DNA of 5,575 bases from Candidatus Methanosuratincola sp. (GTDB lineage: Archaea > Thermoproteota > Methanomethylicia > Methanomethylicales > Methanomethylicaceae), in NCBI GenBank assembly GCA_029907755.1, contig JARYLH010000092.1, forward strand, positions 1 through 5,575, in the 5' to 3' direction. This document shows, piece after piece, positions 1 through 5,533 of this stretch (its first letter is position 1; each line of letters begins with the position of its first letter). Both the position numbers and the translations under genes were made by a program. The notes beneath the pieces were generated by a model. It did not search any database and had not been told where the DNA came from. It saw only the letters and a program-made list of their open reading frames with translations.

Positions 1-20
1 ATGCAGGGGGGAGTGCAATT

Positions 21-461
21 TCAAGGACGCTTCTTCGGCTTCTCCCGGGCGTCTATGGCCTTCAGAGCATCGATCGCGAACTCACCGTCTATCCTGTCTA
101 TCTCGTCCTCTAGGGTTTTTGGACCGCTGCTCCTTATCTCGGAGAGCAACTCCTCGATCGGCTTGCAACGCCTCTTCTCGATCTCCCTTATCTTGGCTGA
201 GAAGAACTTCCTCGAGAACCCCTCGGTCTCCTCGTAGCAGATCGGAGGGTCAAGATCCATTTCAACGCATAGCTCAATCAGCCTCACGCAGGTCTCCGCG
301 TCCCTCTCCTGCGGGCACTTTGATTCGCACTGCGCCTTGGCGTATCTGATGAGCCCTTCAAGCTCCTTCGCGCTTATCTCCATCAAACCCACCCGTATTT
401 TGGCCTCTGCTGTCTTTTTTTCTGCATCGCTTTCGCTCTGCGAACTCGGCAAAATCATCAT
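21..461 (-). CDS. Hypothetical acidic cysteine-containing protein (146 aa)
   Basis: I do not recognise this family. The protein is 146 residues, strongly charged (rich in Glu, Lys, Arg and Asp) and looks largely helical, with no signal peptide or membrane segment, so it is probably cytoplasmic. It has six cysteines: C45, C49, C58, C65, C75 and C99. The CX3C pair at 45-49 followed by C58 and C65 could bind a metal or form disulfides, but the spacing matches no zinc or Fe-S motif I know. The C-terminus is basic (KPKKRP). The start at 461 is followed at once by a second Met. An AAGGAG lies 13 nt upstream, which is rather far. The divergent TATA element at 490-485 would place transcription initiation close to the ATG, so a leaderless mRNA is possible. 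Met27 (codon at 383-381) is an alternative start. Amino acid composition supports a real gene; function is unknown. Confidence 0.6.
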   Translation of the reverse strand: MMILPSSQSESDAEKKTAEAKIRVGLMEISAKELEGLIRYAKAQCESKCPQERDAETCVRLIELCVEMDLDPPICYEETEGFSRKFFSAKIREIEKRRCKPIEELLSEIRSSGPKTLEDEIDRIDGEFAIDALKAIDAREKPKKRP

Positions 462-484
462 TGGCCGTGATATTCTCCTTCCGC

Positions 485-503
485 ATAAAGATAAACTTTA
501 TAG
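485..503. promoter_or_regulatory. Divergent TATA-box region with inverted repeat
   Basis: The sequence ATAAAG (485-490), a five-base AT-only spacer, then CTTTAT (496-501) forms a perfect inverted repeat, so each strand carries a CTTTAT element. Reading plus, CTTTATAG (496-503) would direct initiation about 25 nt downstream near 525, just before the ribosome binding site of the small ORF at 541. Reading minus, CTTTAT at 490-485 would start transcription close to the ATG at 461, while the overlapping CTATAAAG (503-496) would start it near 472. This is inferred from the usual archaeal TATA-to-start distance; no start site is mapped. The symmetry could also be a repressor operator. Confidence 0.55.
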
Positions 504-540
504 TGTCTGCCTGCGTTTAGTCTTCCCTTGAGGTGTCGTC

Positions 541-615
541 ATGGGAGGCAGACAGAGGACCACGATCTTGAGCCAGGTAAAGGAAGAGAGGAGCAAGGAG
601 AAGAAGCAGCAATAG
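541..615 (+). CDS. Small ORF, 24-residue basic peptide
   Basis: This reads MGG, then a basic, helix-prone stretch ending KEKKQQ, and stops with TAG at 613-615. It is supported by an ATG with a GAGGTG ribosome binding site at 530-535 (5-nt spacer) and a TATA box at 496-503 giving a short 5' leader. The same RBS type serves the ribosomal genes in this window. The MGG start and Lys/Glu/Gln-rich N-terminus loosely recall the unstructured N-terminal tail of archaeal ribosomal protein eS25. The winged-helix body of that protein is absent, however, and nothing resembling it follows in this frame. It could be a real small protein, a degenerate gene start, or a leader peptide for the methyltransferase downstream. 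Its small size keeps confidence moderate. Confidence 0.45.
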   Translation: MGGRQRTTILSQVKEERSKEKKQQ

Positions 616-636
616 GGCAGATTTTTCCGCCCTATT
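611..636 (+). promoter_or_regulatory. Perfect 8-bp hairpin over the small-ORF stop codon
   Basis: AATAGGGC (611-618) and GCCCTATT (629-636) are exact reverse complements around a 10-nt loop that contains five T residues. The left arm includes the TAG stop of the 24-codon ORF. The stem is not followed by a T-run, so it is not a classical intrinsic terminator. It lies about 30 nt before the methyltransferase ribosome binding site and could act as an attenuator, a processing site or an mRNA-stability element. Function is inferred only from structure. Confidence 0.4.
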
Positions 637-675
637 CCCCAGTTGCCCACCTAAAATTCCGTTTGAGGAATGCAT

Positions 676-1539
676 ATGGAGCGAAGGAGCAACCCCATCA
701 CAGTGTTTTTCCCCTCATCCATCCTCTCTGATGTCCCAAGCCTATCCGAAAAGACCTTTAAGGTCGGGCAGATAGCCCGGGCGGCCTCCATATTCAGGGT
801 CGAGGAACTTGTCATCTACCCGGACGGTTCCAACTGGAGGCAGGACGCCAGGCTGATACATTCCCTGCTCTCTTATGCCGAGACGCCGCAGTATCTCAGG
901 AGGCTCATATTCCCGATCTCGCCACAGCTCCGATTCGCTGGGCTCATCCCTCCGCTAAGGACCCCCCATCATCCCCTCGGTTCATCAGACGTGGAGTACA
1001 GGGAGGGACTCGTGCTCGAATCCGGGGCGAAGGGTTCCATGATCGAGATCGGCCTCAGGGAGCCAGTCAGGTGCAGGATCCCCCTGCCCAAGAATTCGCG
1101 GGTCACCATGCGCAGGGAGGGGGGCGCTTGGGTGCCGGTCCCGAGGGAGTCTGTGCCGCTATACTGGGGATACTCTGTACATCTCGATGAGAGGCCGCTG
1201 CGCGAGATACTCGCAGAACGCAGGTCTGGAGTACTCATAGCCACCTCGAGGCTGGGGAAGCCGGTTTCACAAATGGCGGGGCACATCTCTCGTGCATTTT
1301 CAGAACGCCGCGGCATCTCACTGATCTTCGGGTCGCCTAGGGAGGGCCTGCACGAGATTCTCGGGAGGGAGGGCGCAACGTTGGACGACTTGGTCGACAT
1401 GACTATAAACATTGCACCGGGACAGGGCACCGCGACGATAAGGACCGAGGAGGCAATAATGATCGCACTCGCCCTGATCGACTTTATTGGCGGATCAACC
1501 GGGCTCCCCGAACTCCAAGATGGGGTCGATGGCACATGA
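676..1539 (+). CDS. SPOUT-class RNA methyltransferase (COG2106 / MTH1-like, putative RNA uridine-N3 methyltransferase)
   Basis: This is a probable SAM-dependent RNA methyltransferase of the trefoil-knot (SPOUT) superfamily, the Methyltrn_RNA_3 family that includes Methanothermobacter MTH1 and eukaryotic SPOUT1/C9orf114. The N-terminus (about residues 8-50) has the Rossmann-like half with a TVFFPSS strand and the KVGQIARAASIF helix. An inserted OB-like region spans roughly residues 105-172. The C-terminal knot carries FGSPREG (218-224) and APGQGTATIRTEEA (247-260), typical SAM-binding loops of the family. The predicted length is 287 residues, near the family norm. I chose the ATG at 676 because GAGG at 665-668 lies 7 nt upstream; the ATG at 670, only 1 nt from GAGG, adds two residues. 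It is probably transcribed from the promoter near 496. Its target RNA cannot be read from sequence; linkage to uL3 suggests a ribosome-related role. Confidence 0.9.
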   Translation: MERRSNPITVFFPSSILSDVPSLSEKTFKVGQIARAASIFRVEELVIYPDGSNWRQDARLIHSLLSYAETPQYLRRLIFPISPQLRFAGLIPPLRTPHHPLGSSDVEYREGLVLESGAKGSMIEIGLREPVRCRIPLPKNSRVTMRREGGAWVPVPRESVPLYWGYSVHLDERPLREILAERRSGVLIATSRLGKPVSQMAGHISRAFSERRGISLIFGSPREGLHEILGREGATLDDLVDMTINIAPGQGTATIRTEEAIMIALALIDFIGGSTGLPELQDGVDGT

Positions 1540-1603
1540 CCCCCGCGCTGCCCGCTTACCCCATGAAACTTTGCATTCCCATCTCCCGTCCGGAAACGGA
1601 TAG

Positions 1604-1613
1604 AAATATATTT
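1604..1613 (+). promoter_or_regulatory. TATA box for the uL3 transcription unit
   Basis: AAATATATTT is a strong archaeal TATA element in a GC-rich background, preceded by an A/G-rich stretch (1592-1603) suitable as a TFB recognition element. The usual spacing predicts initiation near 1635, giving a leader of about 25 nt that contains the GGAGGT ribosome binding site at 1648-1653. It gives uL3 to uS19 a promoter separate from that of the methyltransferase. Confidence 0.7.
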
Positions 1614-1659
1614 TAGTATTACTGCTATCAACAGGCAAGTTTAGGCTGGAGGTCTGTTC

Positions 1660-2670
1660 ATGGGACATCGAAGTAAGAGTGCGCCGCGCAGGGGCTCGCT
1701 GATGTACTACCCCCGGGTGCGCGCCAGACGCATTTCCGGTAGGATAAGGACTTGGCCCAAGGTCGCCGGCGCTCCCCGTCTCCTTGGCTTTGCCGGTTAC
1801 AAAGTAGGATCGACCCACGTCATAATGGTCGACAACAGGCCGAAGAGCCCTCTCTTCGGCAAGGAGGTCATGCGGGCGGTGACTGTGCTCGAAGTCCCCC
1901 CGATTTACGTTTACGGATACAGGGCATATGTCCGCACCAGCAAGGGTCTGAGGGTCCTTGCTGAGGTCATGACGAAGTCTTTCCCCAAAAATGCAGACAG
2001 GGTCCTTAGGGTCTCCGAGGAATACGACCCGTCCCCGCTGCAGGCCTCGATAGAGGCTAACATCGACAACATCGCAGAGATCAGGGTGTTGGCTCTGACG
2101 CAGCCCTACAAGGCTGGATTCGGCAAGAGGACGCCAGAGATACTTGAGATAAAGGTCGATGGAGACGACATAAAGGCAGTGCTAGAGTACGCGAAATCCC
2201 TGCTGGGCAAGGAGATCAGGGCAAAGGACCTATTCAATGAGGGCCAATACGTCGACGTGATCTCGATCACAAAGGGGAAGGGCTTCCAGGGCGCTGTGAA
2301 GCGATTCGGCGTCAAGATACAGCCGAACTGGCACAAGCACCGGAAGGGTAAGCGGGTCGTCGGGTCCATAAGCCCTTCCAAGCCGCACATGATGTTCACG
2401 ATTCCGAGACCTGGTAAGATGGGATTCCACCAGCGCACCGAGTACAACAAGCTCATCCTGAAGATTGGGGAGAACCCGGCAGAGGTCAATGTCGCAGGAG
2501 GTTTCCTGCACTACGGCTTGGTTGGCAACGACTACATCCTTGTGGCGGGGTCCATCCCAGGCCCGTCAAAGAGGCTTGTCCGGATCAGGTATCCTGTCAG
2601 GTCCAAGGTCGAGAAGATCGAGCCCCCGAAGCTCGTCGCGGTGGACCTGGCTTCGAAGCAGGGGGTGTGA
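1660..2670 (+). CDS. rpl3: Large-subunit ribosomal protein uL3
   Basis: uL3 binds 23S rRNA early in assembly of the 50S subunit and sends a long loop toward the peptidyl transferase centre. At 336 residues it has the archaeal/eukaryotic length. Diagnostic stretches are the N-terminal GHRSKSAPRRGSL, the ITKGKGFQGAVKRF segment (about 204-217), the WHKHRKGKR region (about 224-232), PRPGKMGFHQRTEYNK (249-264) and SIPGPSKRLVRIRYP near the C-terminus. The ATG is set by GGAGGT at 1648-1653 with a 6-nt spacer. It is the first gene of the run uL3-uL4-uL23-uL2-uS19. One oddity: where archaeal and eukaryotic uL3 usually has a Trp in a GPW-x-P motif (the W-finger tip, yeast Trp255), this protein reads SPSKP at 238-242, with Ser240 at the expected Trp position and the loop about one residue shorter. 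Confidence 0.97.
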   Translation: MGHRSKSAPRRGSLMYYPRVRARRISGRIRTWPKVAGAPRLLGFAGYKVGSTHVIMVDNRPKSPLFGKEVMRAVTVLEVPPIYVYGYRAYVRTSKGLRVLAEVMTKSFPKNADRVLRVSEEYDPSPLQASIEANIDNIAEIRVLALTQPYKAGFGKRTPEILEIKVDGDDIKAVLEYAKSLLGKEIRAKDLFNEGQYVDVISITKGKGFQGAVKRFGVKIQPNWHKHRKGKRVVGSISPSKPHMMFTIPRPGKMGFHQRTEYNKLILKIGENPAEVNVAGGFLHYGLVGNDYILVAGSIPGPSKRLVRIRYPVRSKVEKIEPPKLVAVDLASKQGV

Positions 2671-2673
2671 TGA

Positions 2674-3480
2674 ATGTCATCAGAGGTTACCACTAAGAGG
2701 GTAGCAAAAATAATAGGCGTCGACGGGTCAATCAAGGGTGAGATAGAGCTACCGGAGGTCTTCGAGACCGACCTGAGGCCCGACCTCATACGTCGCGCGG
2801 TCATCTCGAGCCAGACGGCTAGGATAGTTCCTAGGACCACCGACTACTATGCGGGCAAGCGAACCAGCGCCGAGAGCCTCGGGGTCGGGCTGGACCTGGC
2901 GCGCGTCCCCAGGGTTAAGGGCGAACACAACCCTGCCTCAGGGGCAGGCGCATTCGTCCCCAATGTGGTCGGGGGCAGGCTCGCATTCCCTCCAAGCTTG
3001 GAGAAGAAGTACCACGAGCGGATAAACGAGAAGGAGCGCAGGCTTGCGCTCATGTCTGCGATAGCAGCGACCTCTGATCCGGAGGCGGTTATCGAGAGGG
3101 GGCACGTCATAACTACCGACATCTCCCTTCCGTTGGTCGTTTCAGACGAGATAAAGGGTCTGAAGAAGGCCGCAGAGCTGCGCGATTTCCTCGAGAGGAC
3201 TTCGCTCATCTACGACGTGGTGAGGGCAAAGGAGGGGATCAGGGAAAGATCCGGGAAGGGCAAGCGCCGCGGCAGGAGATGGATCAAGCCAAAGTCCCTT
3301 CTGATTGTCGTCGACGACCCTGCTGCCCCGGTAAGGCTCGCTTCAAGGAACTTCACCGGTGTGGAATGCGTGGGGGTCGCCGAACTCAATGTCGAGCGTT
3401 TAGCCCCGGGCGGTCACCCAGGGAGGCTTACGCTCTGGACCGAGTCTGCAATAAACAGGCTGAGTGAGATTTACCAGTGA
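2674..3480 (+). CDS. rpl4: Large-subunit ribosomal protein uL4 (archaeal L4/L1e type)
   Basis: uL4 has a globular domain on the 50S surface and an extended loop that forms part of the exit-tunnel constriction together with uL22. The 268-residue length is normal for archaea. The tunnel loop lies about residues 55-110 and includes RVPRVKG (77-83), AFVPNVVGGRLAFPP (93-107) and then the KKYHERINEKERRLAL helix. The C-terminal part contains GRRWIKPKSLLIVVDD, typical of the family. The start ATG at 2674 lies 3 nt after the uL3 stop, with GGGGTG (2662-2667) overlapping the end of uL3 as ribosome binding site, so translation is probably coupled. In bacteria the unrelated-context L4 represses its own operon; nothing here shows such control. 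Confidence 0.97.
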   Translation: MSSEVTTKRVAKIIGVDGSIKGEIELPEVFETDLRPDLIRRAVISSQTARIVPRTTDYYAGKRTSAESLGVGLDLARVPRVKGEHNPASGAGAFVPNVVGGRLAFPPSLEKKYHERINEKERRLALMSAIAATSDPEAVIERGHVITTDISLPLVVSDEIKGLKKAAELRDFLERTSLIYDVVRAKEGIRERSGKGKRRGRRWIKPKSLLIVVDDPAAPVRLASRNFTGVECVGVAELNVERLAPGGHPGRLTLWTESAINRLSEIYQ

Positions 3481-3490
3481 GGTGCAAGAG

Positions 3491-3757
3491 ATGCCAAAGG
3501 AACCTGCTGACGTGATTGTCGGACCCGTCTCATCAGAGTCCGCATTGGATAGGATGGAGCGCGAGAACAAGCTGACCTTCATCGTTTCCATGAACTCAAA
3601 CAAGTCGGACATCAAGTGGGCGGTGGAGAAGCTATACGGTGTAAAGGTCAAGTCCGTGAGGACGATGATAACGACTAACTCGGAGAAGAAAGCGGTCGTT
3701 GCCCTTGAGAAGGAATTCAGCGCATCCGAGTTGGCCACAAAATTGGGTCTGCTGTAG
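3491..3757 (+). CDS. rpl23: Large-subunit ribosomal protein uL23
   Basis: uL23 sits at the exit of the polypeptide tunnel and in all domains forms part of the docking site for the signal recognition particle. The protein has 88 residues, the archaeal size. Recognisable segments are ENKLTFIV (about 24-31), KSDIKWAVEKLYGVKVKSV, the MITTNSEKKAVV strand, and the C-terminal EFSASELATKLGLL that is characteristic of archaeal members. I chose the ATG at 3491 because GAGGTG at 3479-3484 is 6 nt upstream. The longer frame beginning at 3464 overlaps uL4 and adds nine atypical residues. The usual TEKA motif near the N-terminus is SSESA here (residues 14-18), keeping the Glu but replacing the following Lys with Ser. 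Confidence 0.95.
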   Translation: MPKEPADVIVGPVSSESALDRMERENKLTFIVSMNSNKSDIKWAVEKLYGVKVKSVRTMITTNSEKKAVVALEKEFSASELATKLGLL

Positions 3758-3766
3758 GTGTTGTAA

Positions 3767-4489
3767 ATGGGTAAGAGACAAGTTCTTCAGAGGAGAGGTC
3801 GTGGGGGATCTGTATTCAAATCCCCTTCGTGGAGGAGGCTCGGCAAGGTAGGTTACTCTCAGATCACGGAGGAGGAGAGGTCTGGGAGTGTTGAGTTCAC
3901 AGTCCAGGAGATCCTACACGAATCAGGCAGGGCCGCTCCGGTAATGGCCGTGAAGTCGCAGTCTGGGGCTAGAGTGCTGATGATCGCACCCGAGGGGTGC
4001 TTCGTCGGGCAGAAGGTTTACTTCGGGTCAAAAGCGCCAGTGAACGTGGGCAACGTGCTGCCGTTGAGCAGCGTGCCGGAAGGCACGATGGTTTGCAACA
4101 TAGAGGGCAGGCCGAACGACGGGGGTAGATACGTCAGGTCTGCTGGCGGCTACGCGACTGTCGTCTCGCACACCCCTGATGGAGTTCTGTGCCAGTTCCC
4201 CTCCGGCGGGATAAAGACCTTCCCGGAGGAGTGCCGCGCGACCGTCGGCATCGTCGCCTCGGGCGGAATCGTCGAGAAGCCCGTCCTGAAGGCCGGTTCG
4301 AACTACCACAAGTACAGGGCCAGGTCGGTCAAGTACCCGCGCGTCAGGGGCAAGGCAATGAGCCCATATGCGCATCCACACGGAGGCGGTGCGCACCCGA
4401 AGGGAGGCAGACCGGTAGCAAGGAACGCCCCTCCAGGGCAGAAGGTTGGGATCATAGCCTCGAGGCGCACGGGCAGGACAAAGAAGTGA
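3767..4489 (+). CDS. rpl2: Large-subunit ribosomal protein uL2
   Basis: uL2 binds 23S rRNA near the peptidyl transferase centre and contributes to subunit joining. The protein has 240 residues with the archaeal N-terminus (MGKRQVLQRRGRGGSVF). The OB-like RNA-binding domain follows at about residues 35-110, then the SH3-like domain with SAGGYATVVSH and LPSG-type (FPSGGIKTFPEECRATVG) segments. The C-terminal basic tail contains VRGKAMSPYAHPHGGG (193-208) and GRTKK. His203 corresponds to the functionally important E. coli His229. The residue before it is Ala202, where bacteria have Asp228. The ATG has AGGTG at 3756-3760 with a 6-nt spacer, partly overlapping the uL23 stop, which suggests coupled translation. 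Confidence 0.97.
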   Translation: MGKRQVLQRRGRGGSVFKSPSWRRLGKVGYSQITEEERSGSVEFTVQEILHESGRAAPVMAVKSQSGARVLMIAPEGCFVGQKVYFGSKAPVNVGNVLPLSSVPEGTMVCNIEGRPNDGGRYVRSAGGYATVVSHTPDGVLCQFPSGGIKTFPEECRATVGIVASGGIVEKPVLKAGSNYHKYRARSVKYPRVRGKAMSPYAHPHGGGAHPKGGRPVARNAPPGQKVGIIASRRTGRTKK

Positions 4490-4517
4490 TATGGAGTGAA
4501 ATGGAGGAGGGAGAGAT

Positions 4518-4919
4518 ATGGCATATAGGGAATTCACCTACCGCGGATACACTGCAAGTCAGCTCGCTAGCATGCCGATGGACGAGTTCATCAGGCTGTT
4601 GCCCAGCAGGCAGCGCAGGTCGCTTCTCAGGGGGCTCACCCCTGATCAGAGGGCACTGTTCGAGAGGATAAGGAAAGCCAAGACCTCGAAGGGCAAGAAA
4701 GTGGTCATCAGGACCCACTGCAGGGACATGATAATATTGCCAGAGATGATCGGGCTTACGATATCCGTTCACAACGGCAAGGAGTTCGTCCCCGTCGAGA
4801 TACAGCCAGAGATGGTGGGCAAGTATCTTGGCGAGTTCGCCGTAACGACAGCCAAGGTCACGCACGGCGCTCCGGGTCTGAAGGCCACGAGGAGCTCGAT
4901 GTTCATCCCGCTCAAGTGA
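4518..4919 (+). CDS. rps19: Small-subunit ribosomal protein uS19
   Basis: uS19 lies in the head of the 30S subunit next to uS13 and contacts the A-site finger bridge of the large subunit. At 133 residues it has the archaeal form with an N-terminal extension (residues 1-55) including MPMDEFIRLLPSRQRRSLLRGL (20-40), followed by the universal core: IRTHCRDMIILPEM (64-77), HNGKEFVPVEI (85-95), MVGKYLGEF (99-107) and the C-terminal HGAPGLKATRSS. The start ATG has a strong GGAGGAGGG at 4503-4511, 6 nt upstream, in the 28-nt gap after uL2. It is the last gene of this transcription unit, judging from the T-tract directly after its stop. Confidence 0.97.
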   Translation: MAYREFTYRGYTASQLASMPMDEFIRLLPSRQRRSLLRGLTPDQRALFERIRKAKTSKGKKVVIRTHCRDMIILPEMIGLTISVHNGKEFVPVEIQPEMVGKYLGEFAVTTAKVTHGAPGLKATRSSMFIPLK

Positions 4920-4931
4920 TTTTTTTCTTTT
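4920..4931 (+). terminator. T-rich archaeal transcription terminator after uS19
   Basis: Seven T residues, one C and four more T residues begin on the base after the uS19 stop codon. Archaeal RNA polymerase terminates at such T-tracts in the non-template strand without needing a stem-loop. A second six-T run at 4967-4972 could act as a backup. The position, directly before a fresh TATA box, fits a real end of the uL3-uS19 unit. Confidence 0.65.
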
Positions 4932-4980
4932 CATTCCTTTCAGGTCTGGGCGTAAACTCGCCTCCCTTTTTTGTGAAAAA

Positions 4981-4990
4981 CTTTTTATAG
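4981..4990 (+). promoter_or_regulatory. TATA box for the uL22 transcription unit
   Basis: CTTTTTATAG preceded by GTGAAAAA (4973-4980, a plausible TFB recognition element) forms an archaeal core promoter. Expected initiation is near 5010, some 30-40 nt before the uL22 start. A run of seven C residues (4991-4997) follows the box, an abrupt change from AT-rich to GC-rich sequence. This promoter would serve uL22, uS3 and probably the genes beyond the window. Confidence 0.65.
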
Positions 4991-5048
4991 CCCCCCCAAG
5001 TTGTAAACTGTGCAATCTGAACTATGATAGAGGTTGGAAGTGTTCCCG

Positions 5049-5522
5049 ATGCCTGAATGGGGATATTCAATGGTCGAAATTGACCCTGACCGGATGGCTA
5101 AAGCCAGTGGTAGGGATCTCAGGATCTCGCCTAAGGAGGCCAGGGAGATCTGCGCTACTATCAAGAACATGCGCCTGGACGACGCAATAAGCTATCTGGA
5201 GCGTGTGGCACAGAAGAAGGAAGGCGTTCCGTACAGGAGGTTCAACTCGAACGTCCCTCACCACTCTGAGATCGCAGCCAGGTGGGGTATCCCGTCGGGC
5301 AGGTATCCTGTCAAGGCGTCTTCTGAGATCGTCAAGATTCTCAAGAACGCCAAGGCAAATGCTGAGAACAAGGGGCTGGACAGCGAGCGCCTGAGGATAG
5401 TCCATGCGTGCGCGCAGATGGGGCTGCGCATGAGGAACTACATCCCGAGGGCATTCGGCCGAGCCACGCCTTTCTACCACCCGCTCACCCACGTTGAGAT
5501 TGTAGTCGAGGAGGAAGCCTGA
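5049..5522 (+). CDS. rpl22: Large-subunit ribosomal protein uL22
   Basis: uL22 spans the 50S subunit, and its long beta-hairpin lines the exit tunnel opposite uL4. From the ATG at 5049 the protein has 157 residues and begins MPEWGYS, matching the M-x-x-WGYS opening of archaeal members. Other landmarks are KASGRDLRISPKEAREIC (18-35), the RRFNSNVPHH region (63-72), GRYPVKA (84-90), NAENKGLDSERLRIVHA (104-120) and the C-terminal RAFGRATPFYHPLTHVEIVVEE. The start is not certain: GAGGT at 5030-5034 is 14 nt from this ATG but only 5 nt from an in-frame GTG at 5040, which would add three residues. A TTG at 5034 is less likely. The gene is separated from uS19 by 129 nt holding a terminator-like tract and its own promoter. 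Confidence 0.95.
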   Translation: MPEWGYSMVEIDPDRMAKASGRDLRISPKEAREICATIKNMRLDDAISYLERVAQKKEGVPYRRFNSNVPHHSEIAARWGIPSGRYPVKASSEIVKILKNAKANAENKGLDSERLRIVHACAQMGLRMRNYIPRAFGRATPFYHPLTHVEIVVEEEA

Positions 5523-5533
5523 GTTTGAGCGTA

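Noticed and set aside
541..651. Readthrough of the TAG at 613-615 (for example as pyrrolysine)
   Set aside because: Readthrough would add only about a dozen residues before TAA at 649-651, with no recognisable domain, and there is no sign of a pyrrolysine system in the window.
649..660. CCTAAAATTCCG as a TATA box for the methyltransferase
   Set aside because: It is only about 20 nt from the start codon, so initiation would fall at or beyond the ATG at 676; the upstream promoter near 496 explains expression better.
528..731. TTG-initiated plus-strand frame of 67 codons across the small ORF and the methyltransferase start
   Set aside because: It has no ribosome binding site upstream of the TTG, overlaps the better supported ATG frame at 541 and the methyltransferase start, and has atypical composition.
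969..1631. Long minus-strand open frame (220 codons) opposite the methyltransferase
   Set aside because: It lies antisense to a clearly recognisable SPOUT protein, has low-complexity Ser/Pro-rich composition and no convincing ribosome binding site; it is a by-product of GC-rich codon use.
3464..3490. Upstream ATG of uL23 overlapping the end of uL4
   Set aside because: The extra nine residues do not fit the family, and the GAGGTG at 3479-3484 lies inside this extension at the right distance for the ATG at 3491.
4981..4997. Possible repeat or structured RNA in the T-rich/C7 stretch before uL22
   Set aside because: No stable stem or repeat unit is visible; it reads as a core promoter followed by a homopolymer run.
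4028..5015. Overlapping minus-strand open frames opposite uL2 and uS19
   Set aside because: They are antisense to conserved ribosomal genes and read Arg/Pro/His-rich sequence with no family resemblance.
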